From Tritrichomonas musculus (lineage: Eukaryota > Parabasalia > Tritrichomonadida > Tritrichomonadidae): a stretch of DNA of 22,431 bases. The position numbers and the translations under genes were made by a program. Below, one piece after another: positions 9,893 to 21,871 of the stretch. Each line of letters begins with the position of its first letter. The first letter of the stretch is position 1. Below the pieces are notes generated by a model. That model worked only from the letters and a program-made list of their open reading frames with translations, had not been told where the DNA came from and ran no database searches. The stretch spans positions 1-22,431 of the forward strand of contig JAPFFF010000452.1 of the NCBI GenBank assembly GCA_039105265.1, given 5' to 3'.

Positions 9893-11131
9893 TGTTTTAT
9901 TTAACTCTGTTCACTTGTGAGAAACGTTTGAATAAGAATAACTGAGATTAAGCTTTAATTTTTACTGATTTTACTTAATTTCGAAATCGTTTTTAATTAT
10001 CTTACAAAAGTGTTTGAGATTTGTGTTTTATTTAACTCTGTTCATTTGTGAGAAATGTTAGAATAAGAATAACTGAGATTAAGCTTTAATTTTTATTGAT
10101 TTTACTTAATTTCGAAATCGTTTTTAATTATCTTACAAAAGTGTTTGAGATTTGTGTTTTATTTAACTCTGTTCATTTGTGAGAAACGTTTGAATAAGAA
10201 TAACTGAGATTAAGCTTTAATTTTTATTGATTTTACTTAATTTCGAAATCTTTTTCAATTATCTTATAAAAGTGTTTGAGATTTGTGTTTTATTTAACTC
10301 TGTTCACTTGTGAGAAATGTTAGATTAAGAATAACTGAGATTAAGCTTTAATTTTTATTGATTTTACTTAATTTCGAAATCGTTTATAATTATCTTACAA
10401 AAGTGTTTGAGATTTGTGTTTTATTTAACTCTGTTCATTTGTGAGAAACGTTTGAATAAGAATAACTGAGATTAAGCTTTAATTTTTACTGATTTTACTT
10501 AATTTCGAAATCGTTTATAATTATCTTACAAAAGTGTTTGAGATTTATGTTTTATTTAACTCTGTTCATTTGTGAGAAACGTTTGAATAAGAATAACTGA
10601 GATTAAGCTTTAATTTTTACTGATTTTAATTAATTTCGAAATCGTTTTTAATTATCTTACAAAAGTGTTTGAGATTTGTGTTTTATTTAACTCTGTTCAT
10701 TTGTGAGAAATGTTAGAATAAGAATAATTGAGATTAAGCTTTAATTTTTACTGATTTTACTTAATTTCGAAATCGTTTTTAATTATCTTACAAAAGTGTT
10801 TGAGATTTATGTTTTATTTAACTCTGTATACTTGTGAGAAACGTTTGAATAAGAATAATTGATATTGCGATTTAATCTTTATTGATTTTACTTAATTTCG
10901 AAATCGTTTTTAATTATCTTACAAAAGTGTTTGAGATTTGTGTTTTATTTAACTCTGTTCACTTGTGAGAAACGTTTGAATAAGAATAATTGATATTGCG
11001 CTTTAATTTTTACTGATTTTACTTAATTTCGAAATCGTTTTTAATTATCTTACAAAAGTGTTTGAGATTTGTGTTTTATTTAACTCTGTTCACTTGTGAG
11101 AAACGTTTGAATAAGAATAATTGATATTGCG
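9893..11131 (+). repeat. Segmental duplication Q, copy 2 (partner 4393-5631)
   Basis: Same ordered monomer string as 4393-5631, apparently identical by eye over about 1.24 kb. Immediately downstream the two loci part and then rejoin. This copy has one extra monomer (11134-11264) with a GCGATTTAATTTTTA head. The next monomer (11265) has a private A at position 11 (TTTTTAATGA). After that, 11396-11788 follows the same order as 5765-6157. The duplication therefore probably reached farther, and one monomer has since been inserted or deleted. The extra monomer's head mixes the B-type junction with an A-type T-tract, so it may be a recombinant. Confidence 0.83.
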
Positions 11132-11788
11132 ATTTAATTTTTACTGATTTTACTTAATTTCGAAATCGTTTATAATTATCTTACAAAAGTGTTTGAGATT
11201 TGTGTTTTATTTAACTCTGTTCACTTGTGAGAAACGTTTGAATAAGAATAATTGATATTGCGCTTTAATTTTTAATGATTTTACTTAATTTCGAAATCGT
11301 TTATAATTATCTTACAAAAGTGTTTGAGATTTGTGTTTTATTTAACTCTGTTCACTTGTATGAAATGTTAGATTAAGAATAACTGAGATTAAGCTTTAAT
11401 TTTTACTGATTTTACTTAATTTCGAAATCGTTTTCAATTATCTTACAAAAGTGTTTGAGATTTGTGTTTTATTTAACTCTGTTCATTTGTGAGAAACGTT
11501 TGAATAAGAATAACTGAGATTAAGCTTTAATTTTTACTGATTTTAATTAATTTCGAAATCGTTTTTAATTATCTTACAAAAGTGTTTGAGATTTGTGTTT
11601 TATTTAACTCTGTTCATTTGTGAGAAATGTTAGATTAAGAATAACTGAGATTAAGCTTTAATTTTTACTGATTTTACTTAATTTCGAAATCGTTTTTAAT
11701 TATCTTACAAAAGTGTTTGAGATTTGTGTTTTATTTAACTCTGTTCATTTGTGAGAAACGTTTGAATAAGAATAACTGAGATTAAGCT

Positions 11789-11918
11789 TTAATTTTACTG
11801 ATTTTAATTAATTTCGAAATCTTTTTCAATTATCTTACAAAAGTGTTTGAGATTTGTGTTTTATTTAACTCTGTTCACTTGTGAGAAACGTTTGAATAAG
11901 AATAATTGATATTGCGAT
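11789..11918 (+). repeat. 130-bp length-variant monomer with B-type tail
   Basis: It has the shared head (single-T shortening, A at 20, TCTTTTTCAATT), but TCAC at 88-91 and a B-type tail AATTGATATTGCG. The other five short copies have TCAT and the AACTGAG tail. This is probably a recombinant between a short monomer and a B-type monomer. It is followed by one B monomer and then by another short copy at 12050. Confidence 0.92.
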
Positions 11919-12049
11919 TTAATCTTTATTGATTTTACTTAATTTCGAAATCGTTTTTAATTATCTTACAAAAGTGTTTGAGATTTGTGTTTTATTTAAC
12001 TCTGTTCATTTGTGAGAAACGTTTGAATAAGAATAACTGAGATTAAGCT

Positions 12050-12179
12050 TTAATTTTACTGATTTTAATTAATTTCGAAATCTTTTTCAATTATCTTACA
12101 AAAGTGTTTGAGATTTGTGTTTTATTTAACTCTGTTCATTTGTGAGAAACGTTTGAATAAGAATAACTGAGATTAAGCT
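12050..12179 (+). repeat. 130-bp length-variant monomer
   Basis: Same diagnostic head as the other short copies, with TCAT and the AACTGAG tail. It begins higher-order unit P copy 2, only two monomers after the short copy at 11789. Confidence 0.93.
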
Positions 12180-14406
12180 TTAATTTTTACTGATTTTACT
12201 TAATTTCGAAATCGTTTTTAATTATCTTACAAAAGTGTTTGAGATTTATGTTTTATTTAACTCTGTATACTTGTGAGAAACGTTTGAATAAGAATAATTG
12301 ATATTGCGATTTAATCTTTATTGATTTTACTTAATTTCGAAATCGTTTTTAATTATCTTACAAAAGTGTTTGAGATTTGTGTTTTATTTAACTCTGTTCA
12401 CTTGTGAGAAACGTTTGAATAAGAATAATTGATATTGCGATTTAATCTTTATTGATTTTACTTAATTTCGAAATCGTTTTTAATTATCTTACAAAAGTGT
12501 TTGAGATTTATGTTTTATTTAACTCTGTATACTTGTGAGAAACGTTTGAATAAGAATAATTGATATTGCGATTTAATCTTTATTGATTTTACTTAATTTC
12601 GAAATCGTTTTTAATTATCTTACAAAAGTGTTTGAGATTTGTGTTTTATTTAACTCTGTTCACTTGTGAGAAACGTTTGAATAAGAATAATTGATATTGC
12701 GATTTAATCTTTATTGATTTTACTTAATTTCGAAATCGTTTTTAATTATCTTACAAAAGTGTTTGAGATTTGTGTTTTATTTAACTCTGTTCATTTGTGA
12801 GAAATGTTAGATTAAGAATAACTGAGATTAAGCTTTAATTTTTACTGATTTTACTTAATTTCGAAATCGTTTTTAATTATCTTACAAAAGTGTTTGAGAT
12901 TTGTGTTTTATTTAACTCTGTTCATTTGTGAGAAACGTTTGAATAAGAATAACTGAGATTAAGCTTTAATTTTTACTGATTTTACTTAATTTCGAAATCG
13001 TTTTTAATTATCTTACAAAAGTGTTTGAGATTTATGTTTTATTTAACTCTGTTCACTTGTGAGAAATGTTAGATTAAGAATAACTGAGATTAAGCTTTAA
13101 TTTTTACTGATTTTACTTAATTTCGAAATCGTTTTTAATTATCTTACAAAAGTGTTTGAGATTTATGTTTTATTTAACTCTGTATACTTGTGAGAAACGT
13201 TTGAATAAGAATAATTGATATTGCGATTTAATCTTTATTGATTTTACTTAATTTCGAAATCGTTTTTAATTATCTTACAAAAGTGTTTGAGATTTGTGTT
13301 TTATTTAACTCTGTTCACTTGTGAGAAACGTTTGAATAAGAATAATTGATATTGCGATTTAATCTTTATTGATTTTACTTAATTTCGAAATCGTTTTTAA
13401 TTATCTTACAAAAGTGTTTGAGATTTGTGTTTTATTTAACTCTGTTCATTTGTGAGAAATGTTAGATTAAGAATAACTGAGATTAAGCTTTAATTTTTAC
13501 TGATTTTACTTAATTTCGAAATCGTTTATAATTATCTTACAAAAGTGTTTGAGATTTGTGTTTTATTTAACTCTGTTCACTTGTGAGAAACGTTTGAATA
13601 AGAATAACTGAGATTAAGCTTTAATTTTTACTGATTTTACTTAATTTCGAAATCGTTTTCAATTATCTTACAAAAGTGTTTGAGATTTGTGTTTTATTTA
13701 ACTCTGTTCATTTGTGAGAAATGTTAGATTAAGAATAACTGAGATTAAGCTTTAATTTTTACTGATTTTAATTAATTTCGAAATCTTTTTCAATTATCTT
13801 ACAAAAGTGTTTGAGATTTGTGTTTTATTTAACTCTGTTCACTTGTGAGAAACGTTTGAATAAGAATAACTGAGATTAAGCTTTAATTTTTACTGATTTT
13901 ACTTAATTTCGAAATCGTTTATAATTATCTTACAAAAGTGTTTGAGATTTGTGTTTTATTTAACTCTGTTCATTTGTGAGAAACGTTTGAATAAGAATAA
14001 CTGAGATTAAGCTTTAATTTTTACTGATTTTACTTAATTTCGAAATCGTTTATAATTATCTTACAAAAGTGTTTGAGATTTATGTTTTATTTAACTCTGT
14101 TCATTTGTGAGAAATGTTAGATTAAGAATAACTGAGATTAAGCTTTAATTTTTACTGATTTTAATTAATTTCGAAATCTTTTTCAATTATCTTACAAAAG
14201 TGTTTGAGATTTGTGTTTTATTTAACTCTGTTCATTTGTGAGAAACGTTTGAATAAGAATAACTGAGATTAAGCTTTAATTTTTACTGATTTTACTTAAT
14301 TTCGAAATCGTTTTTAATTATCTTACAAAAGTGTTTGAGATTTGTGTTTTATTTAACTCTGTTCATTTGTGAGAAACGTTTGAATAAGAATAACTGAGAT
14401 TAAGCT
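12050..14406 (+). repeat. Higher-order unit P, copy 2
   Basis: Eighteen monomers beginning with a 130-bp copy. 11930-13003 matches 17038-18111 with no difference seen (offset 5108). 13398-14507 matches 18244-19353 (offset 4846) with one difference, at 18833. The 262-bp change of offset equals two monomers. Here the middle holds one monomer at 12966 plus the ATAC-B-B trio (13097-13489), whereas copy 3 holds only two GTTTATAATT monomers. The monomer at 12966 is itself unlike its counterparts: it combines GTTTTTAATT, A at 69 and TCAC. It may be the product of an exchange between two monomers. Confidence 0.82.
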
Positions 14407-14981
14407 TTAATTTTTACTGATTTTACTTAATTTCGAAATCGTTTATAATTATCTTACAAAAGTGTTTGAGATTTATGTTTTATTTAACTCTGTTCATTTG
14501 TGAGAAACGTTTGAATAAGAATAACTGAGATTAAGCTTTAATTTTTACTGATTTTACTTAATTTCGAAATCGTTTTTAATTATCTTACAAAAGTGTTTGA
14601 GATTTGTGTTTTATTTAACTCTGTTCATTTGTGAGAAATGTTAGATTAAGAATAACTGAGATTAAGCTTTAATTTTTACTGATTTTACTTAATTTCGAAA
14701 TCGTTTATAATTATCTTACAAAAGTGTTTGAGATTTGTGTTTTATTTAACTCTGTTCACTTGTGAGAAACGTTTGAATAAGAATAACTGAGATTAAGCTT
14801 TAATTTTTACTGATTTTACTTAATTTCGAAATCGTTTTTAATTATCTTACAAAAGTGTTTGAGATTTGTGTTTTATTTAACTCTGTTCATTTGTGAGAAA
14901 CGTTTGAATAAGAATAACTGAGATTAAGCTTTAATTTTTACTGATTTTACTTAATTTCGAAATCGTTTTTAATTATCTTAT

Positions 14982-15623
14982 AAAAGTGTTTGAGATTTGT
15001 GTTTTATTTAACTCTGTTCATTTGTGAGAAATGTTAGATTAAGAATAACTGAGATTAAGCTTTAATTTTTACTGATTTTACTTAATTTCGAAATCGTTTT
15101 TAATTATCTTACAAAAGTGTTTGAGATTTATGTTTTATTTAACTCTGTATACTTGTGAGAAACGTTTGAATAAGAATAATTGATATTGCGATTTAATCTT
15201 TATTGATTTTACTTAATTTCGAAATCGTTTTTAATTATCTTACAAAAGTGTTTGAGATTTATGTTTTATTTAACTCTGTTCACTTGTGAGAAATGTTAGA
15301 ATAAGAATAACTGAGATTAAGCTTTAATTTTTACTGATTTTACTTAATTTCGAAATCGTTTTTAATTATCTTACAAAAGTGTTTGAGATTTGTGTTTTAT
15401 TTAACTCTGTTCATTTGTGAGAAACGTTTGAATAAGAATAACTGAGATTAAGCTTTAATTTTTACTGATTTTACTTAATTTCGAAATCGTTTATAATTAT
15501 CTTACAAAAGTGTTTGAGATTTGTGTTTTATTTAACTCTGTTCATTTGTGAGAAACGTTTGAATAAGAATAACTGAGATTAAGCTTTAATTTTTACTGAT
15601 TTTACTTAATTTCGAAATCGTTT
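14982..15623 (+). repeat. Segmental duplication S, copy 1 (partner 16292-16933)
   Basis: About 640 bp with no difference seen against 16292-16933, offset 1310 bp, exactly ten monomers. The key string is an ATAC monomer (15062), a B monomer with AAATGTTAGAAT (15193), a plain one (15324) and a GTTTATAATT one (15455). The left limit is the C/T difference at 14981, where this copy has CTTATAAAAG. The right limit is the GTTTTTAATT/GTTTATAATT difference at 15624. The stretch between the copies (15624-16291) is mostly plain monomers that alternate between the AAACGTTT and AAATGTTA tails. Confidence 0.8.
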
Positions 15624-16291
15624 TTAATTATCTTACAAAAGTGTTTGAGATTTGTGTTTTATTTAACTCTGTTCATTTGTGAGAAATGTTAGATTAAGAA
15701 TAACTGAGATTAAGCTTTAATTTTTACTGATTTTACTTAATTTCGAAATCGTTTTTAATTATCTTACAAAAGTGTTTGAGATTTGTGTTTTATTTAACTC
15801 TGTTCACTTGTGAGAAACGTTTGAATAAGAATAACTGAGATTAAGCTTTAATTTTTACTGATTTTACTTAATTTCGAAATCGTTTTTAATTATCTTACAA
15901 AAGTGTTTGAGATTTGTGTTTTATTTAACTCTGTTCATTTGTGAGAAATGTTAGATTAAGAATAACTGAGATTAAGCTTTAATTTTTACTGATTTTACTT
16001 AATTTCGAAATCGTTTTTAATTATCTTACAAAAGTGTTTGAGATTTGTGTTTTATTTAACTCTGTTCATTTGTGAGAAATGTTAGATTAAGAATAACTGA
16101 GATTAAGCTTTAATTTTTACTGATTTTACTTAATTTCGAAATCGTTTTTAATTATCTTACAAAAGTGTTTGAGATTTGTGTTTTATTTAACTCTGTTCAT
16201 TTGTGAGAAACGTTTGAATAAGAATAACTGAGATTAAGCTTTAATTTTTACTGATTTTACTTAATTTCGAAATCGTTTTTAATTATCTTAC

Positions 16292-16933
16292 AAAAGTGTT
16301 TGAGATTTGTGTTTTATTTAACTCTGTTCATTTGTGAGAAATGTTAGATTAAGAATAACTGAGATTAAGCTTTAATTTTTACTGATTTTACTTAATTTCG
16401 AAATCGTTTTTAATTATCTTACAAAAGTGTTTGAGATTTATGTTTTATTTAACTCTGTATACTTGTGAGAAACGTTTGAATAAGAATAATTGATATTGCG
16501 ATTTAATCTTTATTGATTTTACTTAATTTCGAAATCGTTTTTAATTATCTTACAAAAGTGTTTGAGATTTATGTTTTATTTAACTCTGTTCACTTGTGAG
16601 AAATGTTAGAATAAGAATAACTGAGATTAAGCTTTAATTTTTACTGATTTTACTTAATTTCGAAATCGTTTTTAATTATCTTACAAAAGTGTTTGAGATT
16701 TGTGTTTTATTTAACTCTGTTCATTTGTGAGAAACGTTTGAATAAGAATAACTGAGATTAAGCTTTAATTTTTACTGATTTTACTTAATTTCGAAATCGT
16801 TTATAATTATCTTACAAAAGTGTTTGAGATTTGTGTTTTATTTAACTCTGTTCATTTGTGAGAAACGTTTGAATAAGAATAACTGAGATTAAGCTTTAAT
16901 TTTTACTGATTTTACTTAATTTCGAAATCGTTT
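16292..16933 (+). repeat. Segmental duplication S, copy 2 (partner 14982-15623)
   Basis: Second copy of the ten-monomer-offset duplication. The diagnostic pair is the ATAC monomer at 16372 followed by the B-type monomer with the AAATGTTAGAAT tail at 16503. That combination occurs only in the two S copies; the closest other example, at 394, follows a different ATAC monomer. It lies just upstream of higher-order unit P copy 3. Confidence 0.78.
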
Positions 16934-17157
16934 ATAATTATCTTACAAAAGTGTTTGAGATTTGTGTTTTATTTAACTCTGTTCATTTGTGAGAAATGTT
17001 AGATTAAGAATAACTGAGATTAAGCTTTAATTTTTACTGATTTTACTTAATTTCGAAATCGTTTTTAATTATCTTACAAAAGTGTTTGAGATTTGTGTTT
17101 TATTTAACTCTGTTCATTTGTGAGAAACGTTTGAATAAGAATAACTGAGATTAAGCT

Positions 17158-17287
17158 TTAATTTTACTGATTTTAATTAATTTCGAAATCTTTTTCAATT
17201 ATCTTACAAAAGTGTTTGAGATTTGTGTTTTATTTAACTCTGTTCATTTGTGAGAAACGTTTGAATAAGAATAACTGAGATTAAGCT
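17158..17287 (+). repeat. 130-bp length-variant monomer
   Basis: Same diagnostic head as the other short copies. It begins higher-order unit P copy 3 and is preceded by the same plain monomer type as at 7598 and 21611. Confidence 0.93.
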
Positions 17288-19252
17288 TTAATTTTTACTG
17301 ATTTTACTTAATTTCGAAATCGTTTTTAATTATCTTACAAAAGTGTTTGAGATTTATGTTTTATTTAACTCTGTATACTTGTGAGAAACGTTTGAATAAG
17401 AATAATTGATATTGCGATTTAATCTTTATTGATTTTACTTAATTTCGAAATCGTTTTTAATTATCTTACAAAAGTGTTTGAGATTTGTGTTTTATTTAAC
17501 TCTGTTCACTTGTGAGAAACGTTTGAATAAGAATAATTGATATTGCGATTTAATCTTTATTGATTTTACTTAATTTCGAAATCGTTTTTAATTATCTTAC
17601 AAAAGTGTTTGAGATTTATGTTTTATTTAACTCTGTATACTTGTGAGAAACGTTTGAATAAGAATAATTGATATTGCGATTTAATCTTTATTGATTTTAC
17701 TTAATTTCGAAATCGTTTTTAATTATCTTACAAAAGTGTTTGAGATTTGTGTTTTATTTAACTCTGTTCACTTGTGAGAAACGTTTGAATAAGAATAATT
17801 GATATTGCGATTTAATCTTTATTGATTTTACTTAATTTCGAAATCGTTTTTAATTATCTTACAAAAGTGTTTGAGATTTGTGTTTTATTTAACTCTGTTC
17901 ATTTGTGAGAAATGTTAGATTAAGAATAACTGAGATTAAGCTTTAATTTTTACTGATTTTACTTAATTTCGAAATCGTTTTTAATTATCTTACAAAAGTG
18001 TTTGAGATTTGTGTTTTATTTAACTCTGTTCATTTGTGAGAAACGTTTGAATAAGAATAACTGAGATTAAGCTTTAATTTTTACTGATTTTACTTAATTT
18101 CGAAATCGTTTATAATTATCTTACAAAAGTGTTTGAGATTTGTGTTTTATTTAACTCTGTTCATTTGTGAGAAATGTTAGATTAAGAATAACTGAGATTA
18201 AGCTTTAATTTTTACTGATTTTACTTAATTTCGAAATCGTTTATAATTATCTTACAAAAGTGTTTGAGATTTGTGTTTTATTTAACTCTGTTCATTTGTG
18301 AGAAATGTTAGATTAAGAATAACTGAGATTAAGCTTTAATTTTTACTGATTTTACTTAATTTCGAAATCGTTTATAATTATCTTACAAAAGTGTTTGAGA
18401 TTTGTGTTTTATTTAACTCTGTTCACTTGTGAGAAACGTTTGAATAAGAATAACTGAGATTAAGCTTTAATTTTTACTGATTTTACTTAATTTCGAAATC
18501 GTTTTCAATTATCTTACAAAAGTGTTTGAGATTTGTGTTTTATTTAACTCTGTTCATTTGTGAGAAATGTTAGATTAAGAATAACTGAGATTAAGCTTTA
18601 ATTTTTACTGATTTTAATTAATTTCGAAATCTTTTTCAATTATCTTACAAAAGTGTTTGAGATTTGTGTTTTATTTAACTCTGTTCACTTGTGAGAAACG
18701 TTTGAATAAGAATAACTGAGATTAAGCTTTAATTTTTACTGATTTTACTTAATTTCGAAATCGTTTATAATTATCTTACAAAAGTGTTTGAGATTTGTGT
18801 TTTATTTAACTCTGTTCATTTGTGAGAAACGTCTGAATAAGAATAACTGAGATTAAGCTTTAATTTTTACTGATTTTACTTAATTTCGAAATCGTTTATA
18901 ATTATCTTACAAAAGTGTTTGAGATTTATGTTTTATTTAACTCTGTTCATTTGTGAGAAATGTTAGATTAAGAATAACTGAGATTAAGCTTTAATTTTTA
19001 CTGATTTTAATTAATTTCGAAATCTTTTTCAATTATCTTACAAAAGTGTTTGAGATTTGTGTTTTATTTAACTCTGTTCATTTGTGAGAAACGTTTGAAT
19101 AAGAATAACTGAGATTAAGCTTTAATTTTTACTGATTTTACTTAATTTCGAAATCGTTTTTAATTATCTTACAAAAGTGTTTGAGATTTGTGTTTTATTT
19201 AACTCTGTTCATTTGTGAGAAACGTTTGAATAAGAATAACTGAGATTAAGCT
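17158..19252 (+). repeat. Higher-order unit P, copy 3
   Basis: Sixteen monomers beginning with a 130-bp copy. The left nine match 7729-8906 and the left seven match 12050-12965. The right seven (18336-19252) match 13490-14406 except for one private base, C at 18833 (GTCTGAATAAG). Relative to copies 1 and 2, the ATAC-B-B trio is absent between 18335 and 18336, a clean loss of three whole monomers that keeps register. After 19252 the order stops matching copy 2. The strings at 18598-18990 and 19384-19645 then partly repeat each other, which suggests further local shuffling. Confidence 0.82.
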
Positions 19253-21741
19253 TTAATTTTTACTGATTTTACTTAATTTCGAAATCGTTTATAATTATCT
19301 TACAAAAGTGTTTGAGATTTATGTTTTATTTAACTCTGTTCATTTGTGAGAAATGTTAGATTAAGAATAACTGAGATTAAGCTTTAATTTTTACTGATTT
19401 TAATTAATTTCGAAATCTTTTTCAATTATCTTACAAAAGTGTTTGAGATTTGTGTTTTATTTAACTCTGTTCACTTGTGAGAAACGTTTGAATAAGAATA
19501 ACTGAGATTAAGCTTTAATTTTTACTGATTTTACTTAATTTCGAAATCGTTTATAATTATCTTACAAAAGTGTTTGAGATTTGTGTTTTATTTAACTCTG
19601 TTCATTTGTGAGAAACGTTTGAATAAGAATAACTGAGATTAAGCTTTAATTTTTACTGATTTTACTTAATTTCGAAATCGTTTTTAATTATCTTACAAAA
19701 GTGTTTGAGATTTGTGTTTTATTTAACTCTGTTCACTTGTGAGAAATGTTAGAATAAGAATAATTGAGATTAAGCTTTAATTTTTATTGATTTTACTTAA
19801 TTTCGAAATCGTTTATAATTATCTTACAAAAGTGTTTGAGATTTGTGTTTTATTTAACTCTGTTCACTTGTGAGAAATGTTAGATTAAGAATAACTGAGA
19901 TTAAGCTTTAATTTTTACTGATTTTACTTAATTTCGAAATCGTTTATAATTATCTTACAAAAGTGTTTGAGATTCATGTTTTATTTAACTCTGTTCACTT
20001 GTGAGAAACGTTTGAATAAGAATAATTGAGATTAAGCTTTAATTTTTACTGATTTTACTTAATTTCGAAATCGTTTTTAATTATCTTACAAAAGTGTTTG
20101 AGATTTGTGTTTTATTTAACTCTGTTCATTTGTGAGAAACGTTAGATTAAGAATAACTGAGATTAAGCTTTAATTTTTACTGATTTTACTTAATTTCGAA
20201 ATCGTTTTTAATTATCTTACAAAAGTGTTTGAGATTTGTGTTTTATTTAACTCTGTTCATTTGTGAGAAATGTTAGATTAAGAATAACTGAGATTAAGCT
20301 TTAATTTTTACTGATTTTACTTAATTTCGAAATCGTTTATAATTATCTTACAAAAGTGTTTGAGATTTATGTTTTATTTAACTCTGTTCACTTGTGAGAA
20401 ACGTTTGAATAAGAATAATTGATATTGCGATTTAATCTTTATTGATTTTACTTAATTTCGAAATCGTTTTTAATTATCTTACAAAAGTGTTTGAGATTTG
20501 TGTTTTATTTAACTCTGTTCATTTGTGAGAAACGTTTGAATAAGAATAATTGATATTGCGCTTTAATTTTTACTGATTTTACTTAATTTCGAAATCGTTT
20601 TTAATTATCTTACAAAAGTGTTTGAGATTTATGTTTTATTTAACTCTGTATACTTGTGAGAAACGTTTGAATAAGAATAATTGATATTGCGATTTAATCT
20701 TTATTGATTTTACTTAATTTCGAAATCGTTTTTAATTATCTTACAAAAGTGTTTGAGATTTGTGTTTTATTTAACTCTGTTCACTTGTGAGAAACGTTTG
20801 AATAAGAATAATTGATATTGCGATTTAATCTTTATTGATTTTACTTAATTTCGAAATCGTTTTTAATTATCTTACAAAAGTGTTTGAGATTTGTGTTTTA
20901 TTTAACTCTGTTCACTTGTGAGAAACGTTTGAATAAGAATAATTGATATTGCGATTTAATCTTTATTGATTTTACTTAATTTCGAAATCGTTTTTAATTA
21001 TCTTACAAAAGTGTTTGAGATTTATGTTTTATTTAACTCTGTTCACTTGTGAGAAACGTTTGAATAAGAATAATTGATATTGCGCTTTAATTTTTACTGA
21101 TTTTACTTAATTTCGAAATCGTTTATAATTATCTTACAAAAGTGTTTGAGATTTGTGTTTTATTTAACTCTGTTCACTTGTATGAAATGTTAGATTAAGA
21201 ATAACTGAGATTAAGCTTTAATTTTTACTGATTTTACTTAATTTCGAAATCGTTTTCAATTATCTTACAAAAGTGTTTGAGATTTGTGTTTTATTTAACT
21301 CTGTTCATTTGTGAGAAACGTTTGAATAAGAATAACTGAGATTAAGCTTTAATTTTTACTGATTTTAATTAATTTCGAAATCGTTTTTAATTATCTTACA
21401 AAAGTGTTTGAGATTTGTGTTTTATTTAACTCTGTTCATTTGTGAGAAACGTTTGAATAAGAATAACTGAGATTAAGCTTTAATTTTTACTGATTTTACT
21501 TAATTTCGAAATCGTTTTTAATTATCTTACAAAAGTGTTTGAGATTTGTGTTTTATTTAACTCTGTTCATTTGTGAGAAATGTTAGAATAAGAATAACTG
21601 AGATTAAGCTTTAATTTTTACTGATTTTACTTAATTTCGAAATCGTTTTTAATTATCTTACAAAAGTGTTTGAGATTTGTGTTTTATTTAACTCTGTTCA
21701 TTTGTGAGAAACGTTTGAATAAGAATAACTGAGATTAAGCT

Positions 21742-21871
21742 TTAATTTTACTGATTTTAATTAATTTCGAAATCTTTTTCAATTATCTTACAAAAGTGTT
21801 TGAGATTTGTGTTTTATTTAACTCTGTTCATTTGTGAGAAACGTTTGAATAAGAATAACTGAGATTAAGCT
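21742..21871 (+). repeat. 130-bp length-variant monomer
   Basis: Same diagnostic head as the other short copies. It begins the truncated higher-order unit P copy 4, 4584 bp after the copy at 17158. Confidence 0.93.
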
